The position numbers and the translations under genes were made by a program. A DNA stretch of 64,000 nt, from positions 1 to 64,000 of the forward strand of contig NZ_AUED01000003.1 of NCBI RefSeq assembly GCF_000425805.1, given 5' to 3'. The notes under the pieces are model-generated. The model did not search any database, was not told the DNA's origin, and saw only the letters and a program-made list of their open reading frames with translations. Below are positions 40,766-50,524 of the stretch, piece after piece. Within the stretch, counting starts at the first letter, position 1. Every line of letters begins with the position of its first letter. Origin of the DNA: Pseudomonas vranovensis DSM 16006. GTDB lineage: Bacteria > Pseudomonadota > Gammaproteobacteria > Pseudomonadales > Pseudomonadaceae.

Positions 40766-40945
40766 TGTTAATGATAGGGTAATCCTCAGGACTAAGATAG
40801 TGGCAATTCAGCCGTCTGCCGTGCGGGACGAGTCGCGTCGGTTTATCCAGCCCTGGCGCGGCACTTTTACTGCTCTCAATGGTCTTGTCCTGCGTGTAGA
40901 ATTCCGGAGCAGACCACCCGTTATCCAGTCAATCAAGGATTTGCA

Positions 40946-41452
40946 ATGAACGATCAAACATCGCGCCTGAACCGGGAACGGCGCTTTCTGGTACTGCTGG
41001 GTGTGATTTGCCTGGCGCTTATCGGCGGTGCCTTGTACATGCAGATCGTTCTCGGTGAGGCGCCATGCCCTCTGTGTATCCTGCAGCGTTATGCGTTGTT
41101 GCTGATTGCCTTGTTTGCCTTTATCGGTGCCGCGATGCCGGGGCGCCGCAGCCTCACGATCCTCGAGGGCCTGGTTGTGCTCAGTGCCATGGGTGGCATG
41201 GCCGCGGCGGGCAACCACGTCTATATCCTCGCCAACCCTGCTGTCAGTTGCGGTATCGACACGCTGCAGCCGATCGTCGATGGTCTGCCGTTGGCAACGG
41301 TGTTGCCGCTGGTGTTCCAGGTCGATGGATTCTGCTCCACGCCGTACCCGCCCGTACTGGGTCTTTCACTGGCGCAGTGGGCATTGCTGGCGTTCACCTT
41401 GACCGCCATTCTGGTGCCCTTCGGGATCTACCGGAACCGTCGCAAGGCTTAG
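40946..41452 (+). CDS. dsbB: Disulfide bond formation protein DsbB
   Basis: The 168-residue inner-membrane quinone-dependent oxidase recharges DsbA. It has four membrane segments, the first periplasmic Cys pair at residues 41-44 (CPLC), and a second pair in the other loop (VSCGI near residue 104 and GFCS near 128). It stands directly before the cyo operon, so it shares the quinone-linked context, although the 564-bp gap suggests separate transcription. Confidence 0.92.
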   Translation: MNDQTSRLNRERRFLVLLGVICLALIGGALYMQIVLGEAPCPLCILQRYALLLIALFAFIGAAMPGRRSLTILEGLVVLSAMGGMAAAGNHVYILANPAVSCGIDTLQPIVDGLPLATVLPLVFQVDGFCSTPYPPVLGLSLAQWALLAFTLTAILVPFGIYRNRRKA

Positions 41453-41504
41453 ACAAAAGTCATGTATTGACGCAAGTCTGTTGGGCAATGAAATTTTCAC
41501 ATTG

Positions 41505-41592
41505 TGTCGCACCCCAGTTGATCTGAATCAAGCACCAAGCCTTGTAGATAGGGCGTTACAGGGCTATTGGAAGGGGTGCGACAAACTGTCGC
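41505..41592. repeat. 11-bp inverted repeat bracketing the Anr box
   Basis: TGTCGCACCCC (41505-41515) and GGGGTGCGACA (41573-41583) are exact reverse complements 57 bp apart. A further TGTCGC (41587-41592) forms a small palindrome with the right arm (GCGACA-AAC-TGTCGC). Confidence 0.75.
41518..41531. promoter_or_regulatory. Perfect Anr/FNR box
   Basis: TTGAT-CTGA-ATCAA is an exact match to the Anr/FNR consensus. It lies about 490 bp upstream of cyoA. Anr is known to lower Cyo oxidase expression at low oxygen in P. putida, so repression of the cyo promoter is the expected role. Confidence 0.75.
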
Positions 41593-42016
41593 GAAACTGA
41601 TTTGTAACGCCCGATTGTTGCAGGATCGGTAAAGGACTGTTGCTCAATTAGTCATAGTCATTGATTGCCTACCTATCTACAATCGCCCCCAATTTCCGTT
41701 CGGCACCGCTTGCGAGTCGCAGGAACAAAGGAGCTTAAGCCTTCTTTTTGCTGACTCTGACGAGCATCGCCTGCGGCGATGCCGGGCTGACCCCCCTCCG
41801 TGATTTCCCGCACCAAATGGAATTGGTCTGAACACAGGCCTGTTGCCTACGAAGTCAAAATAATAAGCACCGTAATACCCGGTCGATACCGAGCCGCCGC
41901 AGCTGGCATCACGGTATGACCGTATTCGATCCCATAAATGCTGACGCTTGGCAGGACGAAGTGTTGGCGACCAAAACACAAATTGCATTGAAGCAAGCTG
42001 CTCTAGAGGTCGTGAG

Positions 42017-42961
42017 ATGAGTAAAAAGCGTTACCCCAGACTGTTTGGCATTCTGCCCTTTTTAGGCATGCTTTTACTCAGTGGGTGCAACTGGACCCTG
42101 CTCGACCCGAAGGGCCAGGTCGGCATTGAGCAAAAGAACCTTATCCTGATCGCTACCGGTTTGATGTTGCTGGTGGTGATTCCTGTCATTTTCATGACCA
42201 TCGCGTTCGCCTGGAAGTATCGTGCTTCCAACAAGGCGGCGACCTACACCCCTGACTGGTCGCACTCGACCAAGATCGAAGTGGCGATCTGGACCATCCC
42301 GGTACTGATCATCATTGCCCTGGGCTATGTGACCTACAAGACCACCCACGAGCTGGACCCTTATCGTCCGCTGGTTTCCGATGTGAAGCCGGTGCAGATC
42401 GACGTGGTCGCCCTGGACTGGAAATGGCTGTTCATCTACCCGGAACAAGGCATTGCCACGGTCAACAAGATCGTCTTCCCGGCCAACACTCCGGTCAACT
42501 TCCGCGTGACTTCCGACTCGGTGATGAACTCGTTCTTCATTCCGGGCCTGGGCGGCCAGATCTACGCGATGGCAGGCATGACCACCAAGCTGCACTTGAT
42601 CGCCAACGAGAATGGCGAGTTCGACGGTATCTCGGCGAACTACAGCGGTGCAGGTTTCACCGGTATGAAGTTCAAGGCAATCGCCACCTCCCAGGCCGAT
42701 TTCGAGGCATGGGTGAACGAAGTCAAGCAATCGCCTAAACAGCTGGATCCGGCTGAATACGCGGCATTGGCCAAACCTAGCGAAAACAATCCAGTCGCGC
42801 TGTACAGCGTGGCCCCGTCTGACACGTTCCAGGACATCGTAGACAAATACGAAGGCATGAACCGTGGCAAGCCGGTGGTTCACGAAGTGCAGACCAAAGC
42901 AGCGGCCGGTACCGAAGGGATGGACGTGAGTATGCATTCAGCTGCTGGGGCAGAGGAGTAA
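42017..42961 (+). CDS. cyoA: Cytochrome o ubiquinol oxidase subunit II
   Basis: The 314-residue lipoprotein subunit of the bo3 quinol oxidase has a signal ending in the lipobox LLSGC, two membrane helices (about residues 40-65 and 85-105), and a cupredoxin-like periplasmic domain ([20 protein letters not shown]). That domain lacks the CuA ligands, as is usual for quinol oxidases. The ATG at 42017 follows GAGG. It is the first gene of the operon cyoABCDE. Confidence 0.96.
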   Translation: MSKKRYPRLFGILPFLGMLLLSGCNWTLLDPKGQVGIEQKNLILIATGLMLLVVIPVIFMTIAFAWKYRASNKAATYTPDWSHSTKIEVAIWTIPVLIIIALGYVTYKTTHELDPYRPLVSDVKPVQIDVVALDWKWLFIYPEQGIATVNKIVFPANTPVNFRVTSDSVMNSFFIPGLGGQIYAMAGMTTKLHLIANENGEFDGISANYSGAGFTGMKFKAIATSQADFEAWVNEVKQSPKQLDPAEYAALAKPSENNPVALYSVAPSDTFQDIVDKYEGMNRGKPVVHEVQTKAAAGTEGMDVSMHSAAGAEE

Positions 42962-42964
42962 GAG

Positions 42965-44983
42965 ATGTTCGGTAAACTAAGTCTGGAGTCGATTCCGTAT
43001 CACGAGCCGATAGTCATGGTGACGATTGCCATGATTGCGCTCGGCGGTCTCGCGCTCGTTGGTGCTATCACCTATTTCCGCAAGTGGACCTACTTGTGGA
43101 CCGAGTGGCTGACTTCGGTCGACCACAAAAAGATCGGGGTGATGTACATCATCGTCGCGATGGTCATGCTGCTGCGCGGCTTTGCCGACGCCATCATGAT
43201 GCGCTCGCAACTGGCCATGGCCACTGCCGGCTCCGAAGGCTACCTGCCGCCTGAACACTATGACCAGATCTTCACCGCCCACGGTGTGATCATGATCATC
43301 TTCATGGCGATGCCATTCTTCACCGGCCTGATGAACCTGGCGCTGCCTCTGCAGATCGGCGCACGTGACGTTGCCTTCCCATTCCTGAACTCCCTGAGCT
43401 TCTGGCTGCTGGTGTCCGGCGTTGCGCTGGTCAACATCTCCCTGGGCGTTGGTGAATTCGCCAAGACCGGCTGGGTGGCCTATCCGCCACTGGCAGGTAT
43501 CCAGTACAGCCCTGGGGTCGGTGTCGACTACTACATCTGGGCGCTACAGATATCCGGTCTGGGTACAACACTGACAGGCGTCAACTTCCTTGCCACCGTG
43601 CTGAAAATGCGCGCCCCTGGCATGAAGCTGATGGACATGCCGATCTTCACCTGGACCTGCACCTGGGCAAACGTCCTGATCGTGGCTTCGTTCCCGATCC
43701 TGACCGCTACCCTGGCACTGCTGACGCTTGACCGTTACATGGATTTCCACATTTTCACCAACGAACTTGGTGGCAATCCGATGATGTACGTCAACCTGTT
43801 CTGGGCTTGGGGTCACCCTGAGGTCTACATTCTGATCCTGCCGGCCTTCGGTGTGTTCTCGGAAGTTACCTCGACCTTCACCGGCAAACGCCTGTTCGGC
43901 CACAAGTCGATGATCTACGCCTCGGGCGCGATCGCGGTACTGGGCTTCGCGGTATGGCTGCACCACTTCTTCACCATGGGTTCGGGCGCAAGCGTCAACA
44001 CCTTCTTCGGGTTGGCAACCATGCTGATTTCGATCCCGACCGGTGTGAAGTTGTTCAACTGGCTGTTCACGATCTACCAGGGCCGTCTGCGCTTCACCGC
44101 GCCGATCATGTGGACCCTGGGCTTCATGGTTACCTTCTCGATCGGTGGTATGACCGGCGTTCTGCTGGCTGTTCCAGGTGCTGACTTCGTTCTGCACAAC
44201 AGCCTGTTCGTAATCGCCCACTTCCACAACGTGATCATCGGCGGTGCGGTGTTCGGCTACATCGCCGGCTTCGCCTTCTGGTTCCCGAAAGCCTTCGGTT
44301 TCACCCTGAACGAGAAGTGGGGCAAAGCTGCCTTCTGGTTCTGGATCTCCGGTTTCTACGTGGCTTTCATGCCGCTGTACGCACTGGGCTTCATGGGTAT
44401 GACCCGTCGTCTGAACCACTCCGACAACCCTGCCTGGGAACCGTACCTGTACGTTGCCATGGTTGGTGCTGTGCTGATCCTGTTCGGTATCGCCTGCCAG
44501 CTGATCCAGCTGTACGTTTCGATCCGTGACCGCAAGGACAACATGGACGTGACCGGTGACCCATGGAACGGCCGTACCCTGGAATGGTCGACCTCGTCGC
44601 CACCTCCGTTCTACAACTTCGCCACCATGCCAGAGAAAGTCGGCCTGGACGCCTGGCACGAAGCCAAGGAAGCGGGTGTTGCCTACAAGGCTCCGGCCAA
44701 GTACGCACCGATCCACATGCCTAACAACACTGCCACCGGCGTGTACATGGGCGCACTGATCACCGTCTTCGGCTTTGCCTTCGTCTGGCACATCTGGTGG
44801 TTGGTCGCGGCCAGCCTGGTCGGCACCATCGCTGTCTTCGTTGCTCACGCTGCGCGTGACGACCAGGGCTACATGGTTCCTGCCGAGGAAGTGGCGCGCA
44901 TCGAAGGTGAGCGCATGAAGGCCCTGGGCCTGGCTACCGGTTCTCCGGTTGGCGCACGTGTCGAATCGTTTGAACGGGTTTAA
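42965..44983 (+). CDS. cyoB: Cytochrome o ubiquinol oxidase subunit I
   Basis: The 672-residue core subunit reduces oxygen to water with proton pumping. The Cu-B/cross-linked tyrosine motif [15 protein letters not shown] is present, and the low-spin and high-spin heme ligands lie in [11 protein letters not shown] and [12 protein letters not shown]. About 14 membrane helices are visible, with an N-terminal [14 protein letters not shown]. It begins three bases after cyoA with a GAGGAG site. Confidence 0.97.
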   Translation: MFGKLSLESIPYHEPIVMVTIAMIALGGLALVGAITYFRKWTYLWTEWLTSVDHKKIGVMYIIVAMVMLLRGFADAIMMRSQLAMATAGSEGYLPPEHYDQIFTAHGVIMIIFMAMPFFTGLMNLALPLQIGARDVAFPFLNSLSFWLLVSGVALVNISLGVGEFAKTGWVAYPPLAGIQYSPGVGVDYYIWALQISGLGTTLTGVNFLATVLKMRAPGMKLMDMPIFTWTCTWANVLIVASFPILTATLALLTLDRYMDFHIFTNELGGNPMMYVNLFWAWGHPEVYILILPAFGVFSEVTSTFTGKRLFGHKSMIYASGAIAVLGFAVWLHHFFTMGSGASVNTFFGLATMLISIPTGVKLFNWLFTIYQGRLRFTAPIMWTLGFMVTFSIGGMTGVLLAVPGADFVLHNSLFVIAHFHNVIIGGAVFGYIAGFAFWFPKAFGFTLNEKWGKAAFWFWISGFYVAFMPLYALGFMGMTRRLNHSDNPAWEPYLYVAMVGAVLILFGIACQLIQLYVSIRDRKDNMDVTGDPWNGRTLEWSTSSPPPFYNFATMPEKVGLDAWHEAKEAGVAYKAPAKYAPIHMPNNTATGVYMGALITVFGFAFVWHIWWLVAASLVGTIAVFVAHAARDDQGYMVPAEEVARIEGERMKALGLATGSPVGARVESFERV

Positions 44984-44986
44984 TCA

Positions 44987-45616
44987 ATGTCCAGTCATGT
45001 AATCAACGCTGATACTCATGCTCATGGTCACGACCATGGGCACGATGACCACCACCACGACTCGGGCCAGATGACCGTCTACGGTTTCTGGCTGTACCTG
45101 ATGACCGACTGCATCCTGTTTGCGTCGCTCTTCGCAGCTTACGCGGTGCTGTCCGGCAACTTTGCCGGCGGCCCGTCGGGTCACGACATCTTCGAGCTGA
45201 ACTTCGTACTGGCCGAGACCGCGCTGCTGCTGTTCTCCAGTATCACCTTCGGCTTCGCCATGCTGCAGATGTACAAAGGCAACAAGGGCGGCGTACTGGG
45301 CTGGTTGGCGGTGACCTTCCTGCTCGGTGCAGGCTTCATCGCGATGGAAATCTATGAGTTCCATCACCTGATCGCTGCAGGTTTCGGCCCACAGCGCAGC
45401 GGCTTCCTGTCGGGCTTCTTCGCCCTGGTCGGCACCCACGGTCTGCACGTGACCGCCGGTCTGATCTGGATGGCTGTGATGATGTACCAGATCAACAAGC
45501 ACGGTATCACCGGTACCGCCAAGACCCGCATGAGCTGCCTGAGCCTGTTCTGGCACTTCCTGGACGTGGTCTGGATCTGCGTGTTCACCGTTGTGTATCT
45601 GCTGGGGGTTCTGTAA
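44987..45616 (+). CDS. cyoC: Cytochrome o ubiquinol oxidase subunit III
   Basis: The 209-residue subunit of five membrane helices opens with a His/Asp-rich leader ([16 protein letters not shown]), followed by [20 protein letters not shown] and [19 protein letters not shown]. The His-rich N-terminus is more extreme than in many homologues and could bind metal. It is in the cyo operon. Confidence 0.96.
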   Translation: MSSHVINADTHAHGHDHGHDDHHHDSGQMTVYGFWLYLMTDCILFASLFAAYAVLSGNFAGGPSGHDIFELNFVLAETALLLFSSITFGFAMLQMYKGNKGGVLGWLAVTFLLGAGFIAMEIYEFHHLIAAGFGPQRSGFLSGFFALVGTHGLHVTAGLIWMAVMMYQINKHGITGTAKTRMSCLSLFWHFLDVVWICVFTVVYLLGVL

Positions 45617-45949
45617 ATGGCTAACGCACATAACAGCCACGCCGAGGGCAACCACGGTAGCGTGAAGTCCTACGCAATCGGCTTCATCCTGTCGGTGATC
45701 CTGACTGCCATTCCTTTCGGCCTGGTGATGTTCCCAAGCCTGCCGAAAGACATGACCGTGCTGATCGTGGTGGCTTTCGCCGCGATCCAGATCGTGGTGC
45801 ACCTGTACTACTTCCTGCACCTGGACCGTTCGAAAGAGCAACGTGAAAACGTCACCGCCTTCCTGTTCACGGCAATGGTCATTGCACTGTTGGTTGGCCT
45901 GTCGCTGTGGATCATGTTCAGCATCCACACCAGCATGATGGCGAAGTGA
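45617..45949 (+). CDS. cyoD: Cytochrome o ubiquinol oxidase subunit IV
   Basis: The 110-residue small subunit has three membrane helices (about residues 16-38, 45-65, 78-100), matching CyoD (YAIGFILSVILTAIPFGLVM, VHLYYFLHLDRSKEQREN). It starts at the base after the cyoC stop and helps assemble the oxidase. Confidence 0.95.
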   Translation: MANAHNSHAEGNHGSVKSYAIGFILSVILTAIPFGLVMFPSLPKDMTVLIVVAFAAIQIVVHLYYFLHLDRSKEQRENVTAFLFTAMVIALLVGLSLWIMFSIHTSMMAK

Positions 45950-45960
45950 GGTAAAACGGC

Positions 45961-46848
45961 ATGTCCATTAAGCACTTTATCCAAATCACCAAACCGGGGA
46001 TCATTTTCGGTAACGTGCTTTCTGTGGCAGGCGGTTTTTTCCTTGCCGCGCAAGGGCATGTCGACTTCATGCTGTTCCTGGCCACGGTGATTGGCACTTC
46101 GCTGGTGGTGGCGTCCGGTTGCGTGTTCAACAACTGCATCGACCGTGACATTGACATCAAGATGGAGCGCACCAAGAACCGTGCAATGGTTCAGGGCCAG
46201 ATCTCGCTGAAAGTCGCACTGGCCTACGCCACCCTGCTCGGGGTGGCCGGGCTTGGCCTGCTGTATGTGCAGGCCAATGCCCTGGCTGCGCTGTTCGGCC
46301 TGATCGGCTTCGTCATCTACGTGGGTTTCTACAGCCTGTACCTGAAGCGCAAATCGGTGCACGGCACCCTGGTTGGCAGCCTGTCCGGTGCCATGCCTCC
46401 GGTGATCGGCTATTGCGCCGTGAGCAACACCTTCGACCTGGCTGCATTGACCCTGCTGGTGATGTTCAGCCTCTGGCAGATGCCGCATTCCTATGCCATT
46501 GCGATCTTCCGCTTCAATGACTACCTGGCTGCCTCGATTCCGGTCCTGCCGGTCAAGCGTGGCATCCTGGTCGCCAAGAAGCACATCCTCTGGTACATCG
46601 TGGCATTCCTGGCGGCAACCCTGATGCTCACCATCGGTGGTTACGCCGGCATGAGCTACATGGCCGTCGCTGCCGCCATGGGCATGTACTGGTTGTACAT
46701 GGCCTGGACCGGCTACAAGGCCGTGGATGACCGGCTCTGGGCGCGCAAGCTGTTCGTGTTCTCGATCTTCACTATCACTGCCCTGAGCGTGATGATGTCG
46801 CTGGATACCAAGGTGCCGACCGAGCTGCTGCTGACCTACGCGCACTGA
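45961..46848 (+). CDS. cyoE: Protoheme IX farnesyltransferase
   Basis: This 295-residue UbiA-type prenyltransferase makes heme O for the oxidase. The prenyl-diphosphate motif [18 protein letters not shown] with its aspartates is clear, and [20 protein letters not shown] plus [15 protein letters not shown] follow. There are about nine membrane helices. It is the last gene of the operon and is followed by a strong terminator. Confidence 0.96.
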   Translation: MSIKHFIQITKPGIIFGNVLSVAGGFFLAAQGHVDFMLFLATVIGTSLVVASGCVFNNCIDRDIDIKMERTKNRAMVQGQISLKVALAYATLLGVAGLGLLYVQANALAALFGLIGFVIYVGFYSLYLKRKSVHGTLVGSLSGAMPPVIGYCAVSNTFDLAALTLLVMFSLWQMPHSYAIAIFRFNDYLAASIPVLPVKRGILVAKKHILWYIVAFLAATLMLTIGGYAGMSYMAVAAAMGMYWLYMAWTGYKAVDDRLWARKLFVFSIFTITALSVMMSLDTKVPTELLLTYAH

Positions 46849-46868
46849 TCTCATTGCGGGTAATCAAG

Positions 46869-46903
46869 AACGCCCCGTGCTGCAAAGTACGGGGCGTTTT
46901 TGT
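46869..46903 (+). terminator. Rho-independent terminator of the cyo operon
   Basis: AACGCCCCGT pairs with ACGGGGCGTT (10 bp) around a 10-nt loop, followed by a T-rich tail. Confidence 0.9.
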
Positions 46904-46985
46904 TTGTGGCGGTATGGCTGCCCTCTGATCCCGACGGGGATTGCCGATTAGCGTGACCTTCCATTCAACTGTGAGGGTTCGCACC

Positions 46986-48116
46986 GTGAGTACCTTGACT
47001 GTCTATTTCTGCGGCACTGGTTCGCACCGCTTCGACACCGCCAACCCCAGTTTCTGGAACGGCGAGTTGGTATCCACACTGGCCAGCAATGAACAAGGCC
47101 GCGAGTTTGCCCAGTGGGTGGCTATCGACGGGCCGGGCAGCGGCAACCTGCAGGCCGATGAGCTGTTCGTCAAGACCGAGTTGTACGGCCCCACGGGCAC
47201 GCTGTTTGGCAGTGGCTGGGAAGAGAACGTCGACCATGCCCTGCACATCATCAGGGGCCGCTGTGGCTGGCAGCGCAAGGCGCTGAGCCAGCAGCAGTAC
47301 CAGCAGCTCAAGGCTGCGGGGATACCGATCGAAGAGGTAGGGGAGACCGGCTCCTGGTTCTGGCGAACCTACGACTTCGGCGAGCGCCTGCTGACACCCC
47401 AGCAACTGCAGGAACAGATCATCAAGACGTTTCGAGTGGGTGGTCCGATTCCCAGCCAGGTCAACATCGTCGGCTGGAGCCGGGGAGGCGTGAGTTGCCA
47501 CATGCTGGCCAATGCCATGCTCGAGGACAGCGCGCTCGAACAAATCCCGGTCAACATCTTTGCTATCGATCCGGTGCCAGGGTTGCTGAATTTCCAGGCC
47601 CACCGGGTCCAGCTTGGGGAAAACGTCAAACAGTACGTGGGGTTTTATTCGCGCGACGAGCGCTCCAGGGGGTTCGATTGCGTGATACCCAAGACCCACC
47701 CCAGCACGCGCTGCCATCTCTATCCGCTGCCGGGGCGCCACGCGACCCTGGTGGGCAATGCATCGCTCGACGGTGCGAGCGAGGGTAATGCGCTAATGGA
47801 GCCCGGCCTGATCGTGCGTCACTTTGCCGAGGTCTGCCTGACGCGCTGGGGCGCCAAGCTGGATAAAAGGCTCAATCTCAGCGATAGCAAACTGCAGGCC
47901 TACCATCACGCGATGGCCAGGGATGACGACGAGTACCAGAACATGCGGGATTACTCCTACACCGTTCTGTACGCGTCCAGGGAGGGAGAGCGTTGTGTGT
48001 CACTGGGAGATGAGGGAACGGCATTTTCCAGGGTGACGGGGGCGATGTTCCAGCCTGACAGTGGCCTTGCCGCCCCTGTCAGGTGGGATTCAAACGCTTA
48101 CAAGGCGATCCGCTGA
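46986..48116 (+). CDS. Putative lipase-like alpha/beta hydrolase
   Basis: The protein has 376 residues from the GTG at 46986, which has GAGGG eight bases upstream. It begins MSTLTVYFCGTGSHRFDTAN. A serine-hydrolase elbow is visible in VNIVGWSRGGVSC (GWSRGG), the likely acid in IFAIDPVPGLL and the His in PLPGRHATLVGN. The order Ser-Asp-His and the GxSRG elbow recall Tle-type (DUF2235-like) phospholipases delivered by type VI secretion. There is no signal peptide, and no VgrG, PAAR or immunity gene stands next to it. The function is therefore open. It lies between the cyo terminator and a siderophore receptor. Confidence 0.7.
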   Translation: MSTLTVYFCGTGSHRFDTANPSFWNGELVSTLASNEQGREFAQWVAIDGPGSGNLQADELFVKTELYGPTGTLFGSGWEENVDHALHIIRGRCGWQRKALSQQQYQQLKAAGIPIEEVGETGSWFWRTYDFGERLLTPQQLQEQIIKTFRVGGPIPSQVNIVGWSRGGVSCHMLANAMLEDSALEQIPVNIFAIDPVPGLLNFQAHRVQLGENVKQYVGFYSRDERSRGFDCVIPKTHPSTRCHLYPLPGRHATLVGNASLDGASEGNALMEPGLIVRHFAEVCLTRWGAKLDKRLNLSDSKLQAYHHAMARDDDEYQNMRDYSYTVLYASREGERCVSLGDEGTAFSRVTGAMFQPDSGLAAPVRWDSNAYKAIR

Positions 48117-48124
48117 AGCTTCAC

Positions 48125-50314
48125 TCAGAAGTCATAGCGGGCGCTGACGCTCAGGTTGCGTGGGTCGCCGTAGTAGTACGAGTTGTAGAAGCCGACGTTG
48201 GTGAAGTACTTCTTGTCGAACAGGTTGTTCAGGTTGACTTGCCCGGAGAGGTTGTCGGTGAACTGGTACCTGGTCATCAGGTCTACCAGCCAGTAGGCCT
48301 CCTGGGTGTAGTCTTCCTGGCCGCGCACCGGGTTGCTCACCGATTGCCAGGACTTGCCCTGCCAGCGCGCGCCGCCACCGACGGTCATACGCTCCAGGGC
48401 TCCCGGCAACTTGTAGCTGGTGAACAGGCTGACCTGGTCTTCGGGCTCCCAGGTCGAGACCTTGTTGTCGTTCTCGTCGCGAATCACCTTGTGGGTGTAG
48501 CCGGCCTGCAGCTCCCAGCCGGGTGTCAGCTCACCGGAGATTTCTGCTTCATAGCCTTTGGATTTGGCCGTGATGGCCATGTAGGGGCTGAGCACCAGCG
48601 ACGGCTGGCCGCTCAGGTCCAGTTCGGCGCGGTTGTCTTCATGGGTCTCGAAGTAGGCCAGGCTGGCATTGAGGCGACCCTCGAACCACTCGCCCTTGAT
48701 ACCCACCTCGAAGTTGTCACCTTCGTTCGGGTCCAGGGTCTTGCCGAAGCGGTCCTGGTTGGACTGCGGGTTGAAAATACTGGTGTAGCTGGCATACACG
48801 GCATAGTTGGGGTTGAGGTCATAGACCACGCCAACATACGGCACTGGCCGGCCGGATTCTCTCTGGTCATTGTCGCCTGAGCGGCTGAAGTTGGCGAAGC
48901 GGCTGCCCAGAATCAGTGCCAGGTCGTCAGTGGGTTTGAAGCGCGCGGTAATGTAGGTCGCGGTCTGGCGCGTGGTCTCGTCATTGGTGCCCCACTGGCT
49001 CCACTCGGGTTTTGGCACCTTGCCATTCCAGGTGTAGAAACTCTCGACGTTGCCGTTGTAGCTGGCGACGGGGGAGTAGCCCTTGCCGTCCCACTTGGCC
49101 TGCGAGTAGCTGGCCCCGACCACCAGCTCATGCTGGCGACCTAACAGTTCAAAAGGCCCGGTAGCGTAAAGTTCGGCAGTGTTGGTCTTGGTTTCACCGG
49201 TGTATTTACCCAGGTACATGCTGGTGCCCGCCCCGGTGTCAGGGTTGGGGTTGCCGCCGCTGACCGAGCCCAGTTCGGCGTCGTAGCCGTTGATCTTGTG
49301 GCTCAGTTCGAGCTTGCTGACCCAGCCGCCGGCGAAATTGTGTTCAAGGCTGGCGAACACGGTACGGGTGTACTGCTCCCAACTGCTCCACTGGGTGCCG
49401 GGGTTGAACGAGCGCGACACCTTGTTGAGCTCGCCTTTGCTGTTGAACAGGGGAATGGCGGCCCAGCTGGAGCCTTCCGGATCGCTGTCCTGATAGTCGG
49501 CGCCGAAGGTCAACAGGGTGTCTGCATCCAGGTCCATTTCCAGGATTCCGTAGTAGACGTTGGTCTGGCGCTCGTAGTGGTCCTGGAATGAGTGCTTGTC
49601 CTGAAGGGCCGCGACGGCGCGACCGCGCACCGTACCGGATTCGTTGAGCGGGCCGGAAACGTCGACTTCGGAGCGATAGTTGTCCCAGGAGCCTGCGCTG
49701 CCGGTGACATGGCCACTGAACTCGGAGGTGGGTTTCTTACGGATAAAATTCAGCGCTGCTCCAGGGGCGCCGGCGCCAGAGAGCAGCCCGTTGGCGCCCT
49801 TGATCACTTCGATGCGGTCGTAGATGGCGGTGTCGCTGAGGTTGTTGCCGGCGGCGTAGGCGCCGTCCTGCAAGGTCGGAATGCCGTCGTACTGGTAGTT
49901 CTGGATCGGGTACCCGCGGGAATAGTAGGTGGACCGCTCGCTGTCCAGCGTCGAGACCGTGATGCCAGGAGTATGGCGCATCACGTCGTCGATGGCGTTG
50001 AGGTTGAAGTCGTCCATGAACTGGCGGGTTACCACAGAGATCGACTGAGGGGTTTCCTTGGGCGTAAGCACCAGCCGCGTCGCGGTGGCGATGGTGCCGG
50101 GTGTGTAGGAGCCGCTGCCTTCGGTGATGGTGCCCAACTGGTTGCTGGTGACCTCGGTGGTACCCAGTTCCAGCACTTGCGGAGCGTGCTCGGGAGCGGC
50201 CGGTTTGTCTGGCTCGCCGGCCTGCAGGCCGGCGCTGGCGGCGCACAGGGCCAGGGCGAGGAGGCTTGGGGTGCCGGGCGAGCGGGGGCGGGGCGGGGTG
50301 GACAACGTTGGCAT
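48125..50314 (-). CDS. TonB-dependent siderophore receptor
   Basis: The 729-residue outer-membrane receptor has a signal peptide (SLLALALCAASAGLQAG), a plug domain (TPKETPQSISVVTRQFMDDF, then GANGLLSGAGAPGAALNFIR), and a 22-stranded barrel ending RNLSVSARYDF with the terminal aromatic residue. The plug pattern is that of ferric hydroxamate/ferrioxamine-type receptors (FhuE/FoxA/FpvB-like). It has no STN domain. The start follows AGGAG, and a Fur box lies about 40 bp upstream, so iron starvation should induce it. Confidence 0.93.
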   Translation of the reverse strand: MPTLSTPPRPRSPGTPSLLALALCAASAGLQAGEPDKPAAPEHAPQVLELGTTEVTSNQLGTITEGSGSYTPGTIATATRLVLTPKETPQSISVVTRQFMDDFNLNAIDDVMRHTPGITVSTLDSERSTYYSRGYPIQNYQYDGIPTLQDGAYAAGNNLSDTAIYDRIEVIKGANGLLSGAGAPGAALNFIRKKPTSEFSGHVTGSAGSWDNYRSEVDVSGPLNESGTVRGRAVAALQDKHSFQDHYERQTNVYYGILEMDLDADTLLTFGADYQDSDPEGSSWAAIPLFNSKGELNKVSRSFNPGTQWSSWEQYTRTVFASLEHNFAGGWVSKLELSHKINGYDAELGSVSGGNPNPDTGAGTSMYLGKYTGETKTNTAELYATGPFELLGRQHELVVGASYSQAKWDGKGYSPVASYNGNVESFYTWNGKVPKPEWSQWGTNDETTRQTATYITARFKPTDDLALILGSRFANFSRSGDNDQRESGRPVPYVGVVYDLNPNYAVYASYTSIFNPQSNQDRFGKTLDPNEGDNFEVGIKGEWFEGRLNASLAYFETHEDNRAELDLSGQPSLVLSPYMAITAKSKGYEAEISGELTPGWELQAGYTHKVIRDENDNKVSTWEPEDQVSLFTSYKLPGALERMTVGGGARWQGKSWQSVSNPVRGQEDYTQEAYWLVDLMTRYQFTDNLSGQVNLNNLFDKKYFTNVGFYNSYYYGDPRNLSVSARYDF

Positions 50315-50351
50315 TGCAGCTCCTGTCGGTAAACAAAATCTTAATATTATT

Positions 50352-50370
50352 GTTAATGATTATCATTAGT
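50352..50370 (-). promoter_or_regulatory. Fur box of the siderophore receptor
   Basis: GTTAATGATTATCATTAGT matches the 19-bp Fur consensus at 16 positions by my count. It lies in the promoter of the receptor gene and 155 bp upstream of alaC. Confidence 0.8.
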
Positions 50371-50524
50371 TTGACAGAGCACTTACCTGGAGAGAAGTTG
50401 CTGCATTCAAATTTGTCCTCGCTCGCTGGACAGCCGCCCCACCCAGGCTCTATTGTTCGCTCCGGCCACCGCAGTGGCCAACGTCGCTCGGACGGTTCCG
50501 GGCGCTTACGTCTTCGAGGAAGCC

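Larger units (their letters stand above)
41453..42016. promoter_or_regulatory. Long cyo leader and promoter region
   Basis: In the 564 bp between dsbB and cyoA there is no supported gene. It contains a perfect Anr box, a long inverted repeat around it, a TGTCGC palindrome, a possible TACAAT -10 near 41677-41682, and an 8-bp-stem hairpin GCATCGCC-TGC-GGCGATGC (41764-41782) in the presumed leader. The hairpin has no T tract. Confidence 0.6.

Noticed and set aside
43544..44848. A 434-codon minus-strand frame across cyoB
   Set aside because: It is an antisense shadow of a well-conserved gene.
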